From Blautia faecis (lineage in GTDB: Bacteria > Bacillota > Clostridia > Lachnospirales > Lachnospiraceae): DNA of 64,000 nucleotides. The stretch lies in the NCBI RefSeq assembly GCF_020554845.1, contig NZ_JAJCIA010000010.1, positions 40,844 through 104,843 on the forward strand, read 5' to 3'. The position numbers were made by a program, and so were the translations under genes. Below the pieces are notes generated by a model. That model was not told where the DNA came from. It did not search any database and saw only the letters and a program-made list of their open reading frames with translations. This document shows positions 35,319 to 44,510 of the stretch, piece after piece. Numbering within the stretch: the stretch's first letter is position 1; the number at the start of each line of letters is the position of its first letter.

Positions 35319-36482
35319 TTATTTCACCACGCGAACCTTTGAAACACCCTCAATGGCCTTCAGTGCATCCAGCGCTTCTGCGGAAGCTGCACTCTCCAGA
35401 TCGATCAGAGTATACGCATACTCTCCTTTACTCTTGTTGGTCATATCTGCAATGTTCAGGCCCTCAGCACCAAGGATCTTGGTCAGCTGACTGATCATGT
35501 TTGGAATGTTCTTATGTGTAATGGCAATACGTCCAACTGCTACGCAGGTACCCATATCACAGTTCGGGAAATTTACAGAATTTTTGATATTACCATTCTC
35601 AAGGAAATCACGAACCTCCTTCACAGCCATAACTGCACAGTTCTCCTCAGATTCCTCTGTGGATGCTCCAAGATGAGGAGTTACCAGAATGCCCTCATGA
35701 CCTGCAACTGTATGGTTGGCAAAGTCTGTTACATACTTTTTCACCTTGCCGCTGTTCAGCGCCTCAATCAGCGCATCCTCGTCAACCAGAAGGTCACGGG
35801 CAAAGTTCAGAAGTACAACACCGTCTTTCATCTTCTCGAAAGCTTCTTTGTTGATCATCTTCTTTGTGGAATCCAGAAGCGGTACATGTACAGTGATATA
35901 ATCGCACTTGCTGTAAATCTCATCTAAGCTCTTGCTGTGTTTAATAGTACGGGAAAGGTTCCATGCTGCATCGATGGAAATGTATGGATCATATCCATAG
36001 ACCTCCATACCAAGGGAAGCTGCTGCATTTGCCACCATGCTTCCGATAGCACCAAGACCGATGATACCAAGCTTTTTGCCCATGATCTCACAGCCTGCAA
36101 ACTGTTTCTTCTGTTTCTCAGCAAGCTTATCAATATCTTCCTGGTCTTTTTCTCTCTGTACCCACTCAATACCTCCCACAATGTCACGGGAAGCAAGAAG
36201 CATACCGGCAAGAACCAGCTCCTTTACACCATTTGCATTGGCTCCAGGAGTATTAAATACAACGATACCTTTCTCTGCACACTCTTTCACCGGAATGTTA
36301 TTGACTCCGGCACCGGCACGTGCGATCACAGCAACACTCTCCGGCAGCTCCATGTCATGCATCTTGGCACTTCTTACAAGAACTGCCTGGCAGTCATCCA
36401 GAGTATCTGCTTTTTTATAATTATCATCAAAAATGTCCAGGCCTTTCTGGGCAATAGGATTCAGGCAATGATACTGAAACAT
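35319..36482 (-). CDS. serA: D-3-phosphoglycerate dehydrogenase
   Basis: This is a 387-residue NAD-dependent 2-hydroxyacid dehydrogenase. The N-terminal substrate domain, the Rossmann GKKLGIIGLGAIGSMVANAA motif, the catalytic Arg (ARAGAGVNNIP), Glu and His regions, and a C-terminal ACT domain (about 315-387; NMISQLTKILGAEGLNI) are present. It makes 3-phosphohydroxypyruvate, the first step of serine synthesis; the ACT domain suggests serine feedback. Its start overlaps the serC stop (TGATG), so the two are coupled. Confidence 0.93.
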   Translation of the reverse strand: MFQYHCLNPIAQKGLDIFDDNYKKADTLDDCQAVLVRSAKMHDMELPESVAVIARAGAGVNNIPVKECAEKGIVVFNTPGANANGVKELVLAGMLLASRDIVGGIEWVQREKDQEDIDKLAEKQKKQFAGCEIMGKKLGIIGLGAIGSMVANAAASLGMEVYGYDPYISIDAAWNLSRTIKHSKSLDEIYSKCDYITVHVPLLDSTKKMINKEAFEKMKDGVVLLNFARDLLVDEDALIEALNSGKVKKYVTDFANHTVAGHEGILVTPHLGASTEESEENCAVMAVKEVRDFLENGNIKNSVNFPNCDMGTCVAVGRIAITHKNIPNMISQLTKILGAEGLNIADMTNKSKGEYAYTLIDLESAASAEALDALKAIEGVSKVRVVK

Positions 36483-37564
36483 CAGGCATTTTCCTCCTCA
36501 AACTTTTTCATGAATGCAACCAGCGCTTCCACGCCAGCCTTTGGCATTGCATTGTAAATGCTTGCTCTCATACCGCCAACAGTTCTGTGGCCTTTCAGGT
36601 TCACAAGACCTGCCTTGGCAGCCTCAGCAACGAATTTCGCATCCATCTCTTTATCTCCTGTTACAAAAGGAACATTCATAAGAGAACGGTCTTTCGGAAC
36701 AACGGTGCCATGGAAAAGCTTGCTGGAATCAAGGAAATCGTAGAGGATCTTTGCTTTCTCCTCATTGCGTTTCTTCATCTCTTCCAGACCGCCCATTTTC
36801 TTCAGCCATTTGAAAACTTTACCGCATACGTAGATGCAATATGCATTCGGTGTATTATAAAGAGAACCAGCGTCTGCATGTGTCTTATAGGTAAGCATGG
36901 TAGGTGTTCCCGGAAGAACATCTTCTGTGATCAGATCCTCGCGGATAATGGCGATTACCATACCTGCAGGTCCGATGTTCTTCTGAACGCCACCATAGAT
37001 AATACCATATTTGCTTACATCAACCGGCTCGGAAAGGAAACAGGAGGATACATCTGCCACAAGTGTTTTGCCCTTTGTATTTGGAAGTTCTTTGAACTTG
37101 GTTCCATAAATGGTGTTGTTCTCACAGATATAAACATAGTCTGCATCCGGGCTGATCGGCAGATCGCTGCAATCCGGAATGTAAGAGAAGGTCTTATCCT
37201 CGGAAGAAGCAATCTTGTTTGCTTTTCCGTATTTCTGTGCTTCCTGATATGCTTTCTTTGCCCACTGACCGGTTACAATATAGTCAGCCACCTTATTTTT
37301 CATAAGGTTCATTGGGATCATGGCAAACTGCTGGGAAGCGCCGCCCTGAAGGAAAAGTACCTTATAGTTGTCCGGAATATTCATCAGCTCACGAAGATCC
37401 TTCTCAGCTGTGTCGATGATTTCCTGAAATGCAGCACTTCTGTGGCTCATTTCCATAACGGACATACCGGTACCATTGTAATCCATCATTTCATCTGCGA
37501 CTTCTTTCAACACCTCTTCCGGAAGGACCGCCGGTCCTGCGGAAAAATTGTACACTCTGCTCAT
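36482..37564 (-). CDS. serC: phosphoserine aminotransferase
   Basis: This is a 360-residue class V PLP aminotransferase. It begins MSRVYNFSAGPAVLPEEVL, the PLP lysine lies in IYGGVQKNIGPAGM, and HRTVGGMRASIYNAMP is near the C-terminus, all diagnostic of SerC. It turns 3-phosphohydroxypyruvate and glutamate into phosphoserine. Its ATG overlaps the ilvB stop by 4 nt, and its stop overlaps serA, so three genes form one coupled unit. Confidence 0.95.
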   Translation of the reverse strand: MSRVYNFSAGPAVLPEEVLKEVADEMMDYNGTGMSVMEMSHRSAAFQEIIDTAEKDLRELMNIPDNYKVLFLQGGASQQFAMIPMNLMKNKVADYIVTGQWAKKAYQEAQKYGKANKIASSEDKTFSYIPDCSDLPISPDADYVYICENNTIYGTKFKELPNTKGKTLVADVSSCFLSEPVDVSKYGIIYGGVQKNIGPAGMVIAIIREDLITEDVLPGTPTMLTYKTHADAGSLYNTPNAYCIYVCGKVFKWLKKMGGLEEMKKRNEEKAKILYDFLDSSKLFHGTVVPKDRSLMNVPFVTGDKEMDAKFVAEAAKAGLVNLKGHRTVGGMRASIYNAMPKAGVEALVAFMKKFEEENA

Positions 37565-39243
37565 TTCTTCACATCCTCCTCATCAAATACCTCGTCTAAA
37601 CTTGCTCCTGCAGGAACCATAGGATATACGCTTAAATCCTGGTCGATCCAGCAATCGAGAACTATCGGACCCTCTGATGAAAGCGCCATCTTAAGTGCAG
37701 GCTCTACTTCTTCCATCTTCGTAACGCGGATTGCTTTTGCTCCCATTGCTTCAGAAACTTTCACGAAGTCCACACCATCATTTAAGATGGTCTGAGAATA
37801 TCTTTGTTCATAGAACAGAGTCTGCCACTGGCGTACCATTCCCAGAACATGATTGTTCAGAATGATCTGGACAAGAGGTTTGCCGCAGCGAACCGCTGTG
37901 GCGATCTCGTTCATGTTCATACGGAAACAGCCGTCTCCTGCTATATTTACCACGGTTTTGTCCGGGCAGCCCATCTTTGCTCCGATTGCTGCGCCAAGGC
38001 CATAGCCCATGGTACCAAGCCCTCCTGATGTCAGGAAGGTTCTCGGCTCCTTAAATTTGAAATACTGGGCAGCCCACATCTGGTGCTGTCCTACATCTGT
38101 GGAAATGATTGCATCTCCACCTGTCAGTTCATAAAGCTTCTGGATCACGTAGGGTCCGGTAAGCTGAGAATGATCGTAATTTAAGGGATATTTTTCTTTC
38201 ATATCCTGAATATGCTGCACCCATTCATCATGGCGCTTCTCCGGAATTTTCTCAAGGAGAAGCTTCAGCACTTCCCTCAGATCTCCGATCACAGAGGCAT
38301 CAACCACAATATTCTTGTTAATCTCAGCTGCATCTACATCGATCTGCAGGATCTTTGCCTTCGGTGCAAAGGTCTTTGTATCTCCTGTCACACGGTCGCT
38401 GAAACGTGCACCAAGAGTGATCAGAAGGTCACACTCGCACATTGCGTAATTGGAAGTTTTGGTTCCATGCATTCCAACCGGGCCTGTGTAAAGCTCATCC
38501 TCTCCGGAAAAAGCCCCTTTTCCCATAAGGCTGTCGCAGACCGGAGCCTGGATCTTGTGGGCAAGTGCACGGACTTCTTCAGATGCATCTGCGATCACAG
38601 CACCGCCGCCAACAAAAATAAATGGCTTCTTTGCTGCTGCGATCATCTGTGCTGCTGTATCCACATCCTTCGGACGGATGGTGTCAACCTTCGGCTCTAC
38701 GGCTGTGATGGTGTGACGGATATATTCACATTTTGCTGCGGTTACGTCCTTTGGCACGTCTACGAGTACCGGACCAGGACGACCGCTTTTGGCGATGATA
38801 AAAGCTTTGCGGATGGTGTCTGCAAGCTTTGTTACATCTTTGACAATATAGCTGTGTTTTGTCACAGGCATTACAATGCCTGCGATATCAACTTCCTGGA
38901 AGGAATCTTTTCCAAGAAGGGCAGTTCCAACATTACAGGTAATTGCTACCACAGGAACAGAGTCCATACACGCGGTGGCAATTCCGGTTACCAGGTTGGT
39001 TGCACCTGGGCCGGAAGTTGCCAGACACACGCCGACCTTTCCTGTCGCACGGGCGTAACCGTCTGCTGCGTGGGAAGCTCCCTGCTCATGGGAAGTAAGT
39101 ACATGTTTGATTTTATCACTGTATCGGTAAAGGGCGTCATAAACGTTCAGAATAGCTCCACCTGGATAACCGAAAACGGTATCCACGCTTTGCTCCAGCA
39201 AACATTCTATGATGATCTCCGCTCCTGTAAGCTGCAATTTCAT
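37561..39243 (-). CDS. ilvB: acetolactate synthase, large (catalytic) subunit
   Basis: This is a 560-residue ThDP enzyme. The N-terminal FGYPGGAILNVYDAL with the catalytic Glu in TSHEQGASHAADGYA, a central FAD-type domain, and the C-terminal ThDP/Mg site GDGCFRMNMNEIAT are complete. It condenses pyruvate (or pyruvate and 2-oxobutyrate) for valine, leucine and isoleucine synthesis. GAGGAAATG-type ribosome site upstream. No regulatory small subunit (ilvN) gene follows; the next gene is serC. Confidence 0.95.
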   Translation of the reverse strand: MKLQLTGAEIIIECLLEQSVDTVFGYPGGAILNVYDALYRYSDKIKHVLTSHEQGASHAADGYARATGKVGVCLATSGPGATNLVTGIATACMDSVPVVAITCNVGTALLGKDSFQEVDIAGIVMPVTKHSYIVKDVTKLADTIRKAFIIAKSGRPGPVLVDVPKDVTAAKCEYIRHTITAVEPKVDTIRPKDVDTAAQMIAAAKKPFIFVGGGAVIADASEEVRALAHKIQAPVCDSLMGKGAFSGEDELYTGPVGMHGTKTSNYAMCECDLLITLGARFSDRVTGDTKTFAPKAKILQIDVDAAEINKNIVVDASVIGDLREVLKLLLEKIPEKRHDEWVQHIQDMKEKYPLNYDHSQLTGPYVIQKLYELTGGDAIISTDVGQHQMWAAQYFKFKEPRTFLTSGGLGTMGYGLGAAIGAKMGCPDKTVVNIAGDGCFRMNMNEIATAVRCGKPLVQIILNNHVLGMVRQWQTLFYEQRYSQTILNDGVDFVKVSEAMGAKAIRVTKMEEVEPALKMALSSEGPIVLDCWIDQDLSVYPMVPAGASLDEVFDEEDVKK

Positions 39244-39351
39244 TTCCTCCTGGTATATTATACTGTAAAAATCCAGGACATTTGCTATGAAAGAACCATA
39301 CTTTCATGAACCATAATTCCATTCACAGTTATTGTCCGGATAAGAATCTTA

Positions 39352-41025
39352 TTATTTCGCTTTTGGAACCTCGAGGATCGCACCGCGGTTTCCGGAAGTA
39401 ACCATTGCTGCATATCTTGCCAGATATCCGGTTGTAACCTTCGGCTCTCTCGGCTGCCATTTTGCTTTTCTTGCTGCAAGCTCTTCATCAGAAACCTTCA
39501 GTTCCAGTTTCAGCTCCGGAATATTGATGCTGATGATATCACCTTCCTCAACAAGGGCGATGGGACCGCCTACTGCTGCCTCCGGTGAAACATGTCCAAT
39601 GGAAGCGCCTCTGGATGCACCGCTGAAACGTCCGTCTGTAATAAGTGCTACAGAAGAACCAAGTCCCATACCTGCGATTGCAGAGGTAGGATTCAGCATT
39701 TCTCTCATTCCAGGACCACCCTTCGGTCCCTCATAACGGATGACAACAACGTCACCTTCTACGATCTTTCCGCCTTTGATTGCCGCAATCGCGTCTTCCT
39801 CGCAGTCAAATACTCTTGCAGGTCCTTCATGAACCATCATCTCAGCAACAACTGCGGAACGTTTTACAACACTTCCGTCTGGTGCAAGGTTGCCCCGAAG
39901 TACAGCAAGTCCTCCTGTGGTGCTGTATGGATTATCGATCGGACGGATTACTTCCGGGTTCAGGTTTACACAGTCCTTGATATTCTCACCTACTGTTTTT
40001 CCGGTTACAGTCATGCACTCTGTGTGAAGGAGTCCCTTTTTATTCAGCTCGTTCATAACTGCGTATACGCCGCCTGCTTCGTTCAGGTCTTCCATGTAAG
40101 TAGGGCCTGCAGGTGCAAGGTGGCAGATGTTCGGAGTCTTTGCACTGATTTCATTTGCAAAGCTGATATCGAAATCCCAGCCAATCTCATGTGCGATTGC
40201 CGGAAGATGAAGCATACTGTTTGTAGAACAGCCAAGAGCCATATCTACAGTAAGGGCATTCAGAAGTGCCTCTTTCGTCATAATATCTCTTGGACGGATG
40301 TTGCGGCGGTACATTTCCATAACCTGCATTCCTGCATGCTTTGCAAGACGGATACGCTCAGAATATACAGCCGGGATTGTTCCGTTTCCTTTCAGTCCCA
40401 TACCAAGAACCTCAGTAAGGCAGTTCATGCTGTTTGCAGTGTACATACCGGAACAGGAACCGCAGGTCGGACATGTTTTGTTCTCACACTCAGTCAGTCC
40501 TTCCTCTGTAAGCTTGCCTGCTGCGTAAGCACCAACAGCCTCAAACATGCTGGAAAGACTTGTCTTGTGTCCGTTTAAGTGACCAGCCAGCATCGGGCCG
40601 CCGCTTACGAATACGGTAGGAACGTTGATTCTGGCTGCTGCCATCAGAAGTCCTGGGACGTTCTTGTCACAGTTCGGGATCATAACAAGGGCATCAAACT
40701 GGTGAGCCAGTGCCATGGCCTCTGTGGAATCTGCGATCAGATCTCTTGTTACAAGAGAATATTTCATTCCGATGTGACCCATTGCAATACCGTCACAGAC
40801 AGCGATTGCAGGGAACATGACCGGAGTTCCTCCAGCCATTGCCACGCCAAGCTTTACAGCCTGTGCGATTTTATCCAGGTTCATGTGGCCTGGTACAATC
40901 TCATTGTAGGAACAAACGATTCCTACTAATGGGCGCTCCATTTCTTCTTTTGTCATTCCAAGGGCATTGAACAGGGAACGGTGAGGTGCCTGCTGTGTGC
41001 CTGTTTTTACTGCGTCACTTTTCAT
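39352..41025 (-). CDS. ilvD: dihydroxy-acid dehydratase
   Basis: About 557 residues. The Fe-S cluster and Mg-binding motifs are present: [56 protein letters not shown] and [19 protein letters not shown]. It dehydrates dihydroxy-acids to the 2-oxo acids of branched-chain amino acids. AAAGGAGA 8 nt before ATG 41025 sets the start; the frame continues 34 codons upstream without a better site. It lies between leuB and ilvB in the same direction. Confidence 0.95.
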   Translation of the reverse strand: MKSDAVKTGTQQAPHRSLFNALGMTKEEMERPLVGIVCSYNEIVPGHMNLDKIAQAVKLGVAMAGGTPVMFPAIAVCDGIAMGHIGMKYSLVTRDLIADSTEAMALAHQFDALVMIPNCDKNVPGLLMAAARINVPTVFVSGGPMLAGHLNGHKTSLSSMFEAVGAYAAGKLTEEGLTECENKTCPTCGSCSGMYTANSMNCLTEVLGMGLKGNGTIPAVYSERIRLAKHAGMQVMEMYRRNIRPRDIMTKEALLNALTVDMALGCSTNSMLHLPAIAHEIGWDFDISFANEISAKTPNICHLAPAGPTYMEDLNEAGGVYAVMNELNKKGLLHTECMTVTGKTVGENIKDCVNLNPEVIRPIDNPYSTTGGLAVLRGNLAPDGSVVKRSAVVAEMMVHEGPARVFDCEEDAIAAIKGGKIVEGDVVVIRYEGPKGGPGMREMLNPTSAIAGMGLGSSVALITDGRFSGASRGASIGHVSPEAAVGGPIALVEEGDIISINIPELKLELKVSDEELAARKAKWQPREPKVTTGYLARYAAMVTSGNRGAILEVPKAK

Positions 41026-41158
41026 AACTTGTATCTCCTTTTGCTTCATAGCCGGAAAAAAATGATCCATTTGCTTATAAGCGGATATCACCCAGCTCAT
41101 GCAATTTCCTGGATAAGCATTTTCCACTGCTGATAAATCATTTTGTTTCTTTCGAATT

Positions 41159-42241
41159 CTAAATTTCCTTAGCGATCAGGTCACCCATCTCTTTCGTTCC
41201 AACCAGAGTGCATCCCTCAGACATAATGTCACCAGTGCGGTATCCGGCAGTCAGAACCTTCTGTACAGCAGCCTCAACTGCATTTGCTTCCTCATCCAGA
41301 TCCAGGGAAAAACGAAGCATCATGGCTGCGGAAAGGATGGTTGCGATCGGGTTGGCCTTATTCTGGCCTGCAATATCAGGTGCAGAGCCATGACTTGGCT
41401 CGTAAAGGCCAAATTTGGTCTCGTTCAGGCTGGCAGAGGAAAGCATTCCGATAGAACCGGTAACCATACTTGCCTCATCGGAAAGAATATCACCGAACAT
41501 GTTCTCCGTCAGGATCACGTCGAACTGCTTCGGATCTCTTACCAGCTGCATTGCACAGTTGTCAACCAGCATATGCTCAAGAGTAACTTCCGGGTAATCC
41601 TTCGCTACTTCTTCTACTACTTTTCTCCAAAGTCTGGAGGAATCCAGAACATTTGCCTTGTCAACGCTTGTTATTTTTTTGCGGCGTTTCATAGCAATGT
41701 CAAATGCTTTGATAGCAATTCTGCGAATCTCGTTTTCGTTGTAGGAAAGGGTATCGATGGCTTTCTTTACACCGTTCTCTTCTACTGTTTTTCTCTCGCC
41801 AAAATAAAGACCGCCTGTAAGCTCTCTTACGATGATCATGTCAAATCCGTCTCCAATGATCTCATCGCGAAGTGGGCATGCTGCACGAAGTTCGTTGTAT
41901 AAATATGCAGGGCGAAGGTTTGCAAAAAGATTCAGTGCCTTACGAATGGCAAGAAGTCCTGCCTCCGGGCGTTTGGATGGCTCCAGCTTATACCATGGGG
42001 ATGTCTTGGCATCTCCACCGATAGAGCCCATAAGAACTGCATCAGAAGCTTTCGCTGTAGCGATTGCCTCGTCTGTAAGCGGTACTCCATGTACATCAAT
42101 GGAAGCTCCGCCTAAAAGTACTTCAGAATAAGAAAAAGTATGTCCATATTTCTCACATACTTTGTCCAGAACTTTTTTTGCTTCTGCAACGATTTCCGGA
42201 CCGATTCCGTCTCCGGGGATCAGTGAAATGTTGTAATTCAT
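41159..42241 (-). CDS. leuB: 3-isopropylmalate dehydrogenase
   Basis: This is a 360-residue isocitrate/isopropylmalate dehydrogenase family member. It starts [15 protein letters not shown], has [28 protein letters not shown] and the NAD-binding [20 protein letters not shown]. Spacing and motifs are those of LeuB. GGAGAGGAAATTACT precedes the ATG. It is the first gene of the leuB-ilvD-ilvB-serC-serA row and carries the promoter region. Confidence 0.95.
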   Translation of the reverse strand: MNYNISLIPGDGIGPEIVAEAKKVLDKVCEKYGHTFSYSEVLLGGASIDVHGVPLTDEAIATAKASDAVLMGSIGGDAKTSPWYKLEPSKRPEAGLLAIRKALNLFANLRPAYLYNELRAACPLRDEIIGDGFDMIIVRELTGGLYFGERKTVEENGVKKAIDTLSYNENEIRRIAIKAFDIAMKRRKKITSVDKANVLDSSRLWRKVVEEVAKDYPEVTLEHMLVDNCAMQLVRDPKQFDVILTENMFGDILSDEASMVTGSIGMLSSASLNETKFGLYEPSHGSAPDIAGQNKANPIATILSAAMMLRFSLDLDEEANAVEAAVQKVLTAGYRTGDIMSEGCTLVGTKEMGDLIAKEI

Positions 42242-42317
42242 AGTAATTTCCTCTCCTTCGTTTCTGAATGCCAGCGGAAAATCACCTCTCGCCTGACACC
42301 AATGGATAATTGTTATT

Positions 42318-42346
42318 ATAATAACGCACTTTCTTTAATATTTCAA
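42318..42346 (-). promoter_or_regulatory. promoter of the leuB operon with overlapping palindrome
   Basis: TTGAAA (42341-42346), 17-nt spacer, TATTAT (42318-42323). An imperfect palindrome with perfect core AACATGTT at 42344-42351 covers the -35 edge and could be a repressor site. I see no T-box or leader peptide in the ~75-nt 5' UTR. Confidence 0.6.
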
Positions 42347-42411
42347 CATGTTAAAGTAAAAAACTGTCAAAAAACTGCCTTTTTTCCCATTCTCAAAAAA
42401 CATTCACGGAA

Positions 42412-42446
42412 GAAAAAAGGCCCCATCCCTTTATGGAATGAAGCCT
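42412..42446 (-). terminator. rho-independent terminator after yajC
   Basis: AGGC..CAT.CC pairs with GG.ATGGGGCCT, followed by T6 on the minus strand, 35 nt beyond the yajC stop. Confidence 0.75.
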
Positions 42447-42480
42447 GTTCTTAGTTTCTGTCATATTCGGATGAATCTGA

Positions 42481-42780
42481 TTATGCAGAAGCCTGCTCTG
42501 CTTTCTCAACTTCGGCAATTGCCTGTTTCCTCATAGGGATACGGCAGTTCTTATTATTACCGAACTCTACAATCACGTCTTCTTCTGTCATGTCGATGAT
42601 GACACCGTAGAAACCGCTTGTAGTTACAATACTGTCACCTACAGCCATATCGCTGAGCATCGCCTGTACTCTCTTCTGCTCTTTCTTCTGAGGTCTGATC
42701 ATCAGAAAATACATAATACCGAAAAGTACAACCAGCCATACGATGGTAAATCCCATACTCATTCCGCTTGATGCGTCCAT
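42481..42780 (-). CDS. yajC: preprotein translocase subunit YajC
   Basis: This is a 99-residue protein with one N-terminal membrane helix (about 7-26), then the family's MIRPQKKEQKRVQAML motif, and a small cytoplasmic beta domain with DSIVTTSGFYGVIIDM. YajC associates with SecDF at the Sec translocon. It follows tgt in the same direction, the usual tgt-yajC pairing. Ribosome site GGAGGAATAGCAA precedes the ATG. Confidence 0.93.
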   Translation of the reverse strand: MDASSGMSMGFTIVWLVVLFGIMYFLMIRPQKKEQKRVQAMLSDMAVGDSIVTTSGFYGVIIDMTEEDVIVEFGNNKNCRIPMRKQAIAEVEKAEQASA

Positions 42781-42897
42781 TTGCTATTCCTCCTGTATCT
42801 TACTATCACGCCCTGTCTTTTTCACCAGCGCATTATAGTATATAATACACAAAATAATTTGATTCTTCAAGTATTTTTCCGATTTTTTATATTAATT

Positions 42898-44055
42898 TCA
42901 TTTACTATATCTGCTGTTGATTTTTCCCTCTTCAAAACCAGCCAGACGCATTTCCTTATATTCTGCAAAATTGCCCTGATCCAGCGCATCCCTGATCTCC
43001 TCCATCAGGTGGTTGTAGAAGTAAAGATTGTGAAGCACGCAAAGACGCATTCCCAGCATTTCTTTCGCTTTCAGAAGGTGGCGGATATAGGCTCTGCTGT
43101 AATGCTGACAGGCAGGACATTGACATCCCTCTTCGATTGGGGACGGATCCAATTCATATTTCGCATTAAACAGATTCAGCTTGCCGCGATTGGTGTAAAC
43201 ATGTCCATGACGTCCGTTACGGCTTGGATATACACAGTCAAAGAAGTCGATTCCTCTTGCGACTCCTTCCAGAATATTGGCAGGAGTACCTACTCCCATC
43301 AGATAGGTAGGTTTGTTCTGCGGAAGGTGAGGCACGACTTCGTCCAGAATATGATACATCTGCTCATGAGTTTCCCCAACTGCAAGACCGCCAACTGCGT
43401 AGCCGTCCAGATCCAGTTTGGAAATGGTATCTGCATGCGCAATACGGATATCTGCATAAATAGCTCCCTGATTGATTCCGAAAAGCAGCTGCTCTTTATT
43501 CACTGTATCCGGCAGACTATTCAGTCTGGCCATCTCAGCCTTACAGCGCTCCAGCCATCTGGTAGTGCGGTCTACAGAAGCCTGTACATATTCTCTGCTT
43601 GCCACGCTGCTTGGACATTCGTCAAATGCCATGGCAATGGTGGATCCCAGATTAGACTGAATCTGCATACTTTCCTCCGGTCCCATAAAAATCTTATGAC
43701 CGTCAATGTGGGACTGGAAATAAACGCCCTCTTCCTTGATCTTACGAAGTCCTGCCAGGGAAAACACCTGAAAGCCGCCGGAATCAGTGAGAATCGGCCT
43801 GTCCCAGACCATAAACTTGTGAAGTCCGCCAAATTCCTTGATCAGCTTGTCTCCTGTTCTTACATGGAGATGATAGGTATTGGAAAGCTCAACCTGGGTT
43901 CCGATATCCTTCAGATCCATGGTGGATACTGCACCCTTGATGGCGCCAACAGTTCCCACGTTCATAAACACAGGTGTCTGGATGGTTCCATGTACAGTCT
44001 CAAACTGGGCACGCTTGGCACGGCCTTCTGTTTTCATAAGTGTATATTTTGCCAT
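42898..44055 (-). CDS. tgt: queuine tRNA-ribosyltransferase
   Basis: This is a 385-residue TIM barrel. The nucleophile and base-binding motifs LTDSGGFQVFSL, GGLAVGE and DCVYPSRNGRHGHVYT, and the zinc site CQCPACQHYSRAYIRHL are present. It swaps guanine 34 for queuine or preQ1 in tRNAs with GUN anticodons. AAGGATTCACAT precedes the ATG. A gap of 117 nt separates it from yajC downstream. Confidence 0.95.
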   Translation of the reverse strand: MAKYTLMKTEGRAKRAQFETVHGTIQTPVFMNVGTVGAIKGAVSTMDLKDIGTQVELSNTYHLHVRTGDKLIKEFGGLHKFMVWDRPILTDSGGFQVFSLAGLRKIKEEGVYFQSHIDGHKIFMGPEESMQIQSNLGSTIAMAFDECPSSVASREYVQASVDRTTRWLERCKAEMARLNSLPDTVNKEQLLFGINQGAIYADIRIAHADTISKLDLDGYAVGGLAVGETHEQMYHILDEVVPHLPQNKPTYLMGVGTPANILEGVARGIDFFDCVYPSRNGRHGHVYTNRGKLNLFNAKYELDPSPIEEGCQCPACQHYSRAYIRHLLKAKEMLGMRLCVLHNLYFYNHLMEEIRDALDQGNFAEYKEMRLAGFEEGKINSRYSK

Positions 44056-44324
44056 ATGTGAATCCTTTCTTTTTTAAGTCTTTATCTTCAAAAAAATTCC
44101 TGTTTCTGCAGCCCTGCAAAGGCATTTTTCTTTTTTACACTTACCAAAGAGTGTAAAACAACAGCAGAAAACTCCATATATTATAGCCCGAAATAACCGA
44201 AAATTCAACACTTGTGCGAAGAATCCTTGTTAAACTTTTACATTGTCATTTAAGCCGGGGTATCGTATAATATTACGGAATATTTGCATTTGAATTTTTC
44301 ACATATAAATAAGAAGATTTAAGA

Positions 44325-44467
44325 TTACTGTTCACTGGTAACGTTCCGCGAAGTGTTTTTTGTGAACAAAGTTCACAGAAAACCCGAGAAATGCGGCGCG
44401 AAATCATGCGAATGCATGATTTCTGTGCATCGCGAAGCGCGTTACTGTGAACGGAGTGAACAGTAAC
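44325..44467. repeat. palindrome-rich intergenic element
   Basis: Outer TTACTGTTCACT (about 44325-44337) matches AGTGAACAGTAA (44455-44466) in inverse. Inside are GTGAAC/GTTCAC (about 44361-44376), a perfect 9-bp AAATCATGC/GCATGATTT (44401-44422), CGCG/CGCG near 44431-44441 and GTTACTGT/ACAGTAAC (44441-44467). It is non-coding and lies in the 455-nt gap before the activase gene. It has the look of a dispersed bacterial palindromic unit. Confidence 0.65.
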
Positions 44468-44510
44468 GATTTAAGCACATATGCAACAGATGAGGAGGCA
44501 TATTCTTTAC

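Noticed and set aside
38212..39309. 365-codon plus-strand frame opposite ilvB
   Set aside because: ilvB motifs are complete on the minus strand. The opposite frame has no family features or ribosome site.
42242..42480. T-box or leader-peptide attenuator before leuB
   Set aside because: No T-box sequence (TGGNACC-like), specifier loop or leucine codon run is visible; only a promoter, a palindrome and the yajC terminator.
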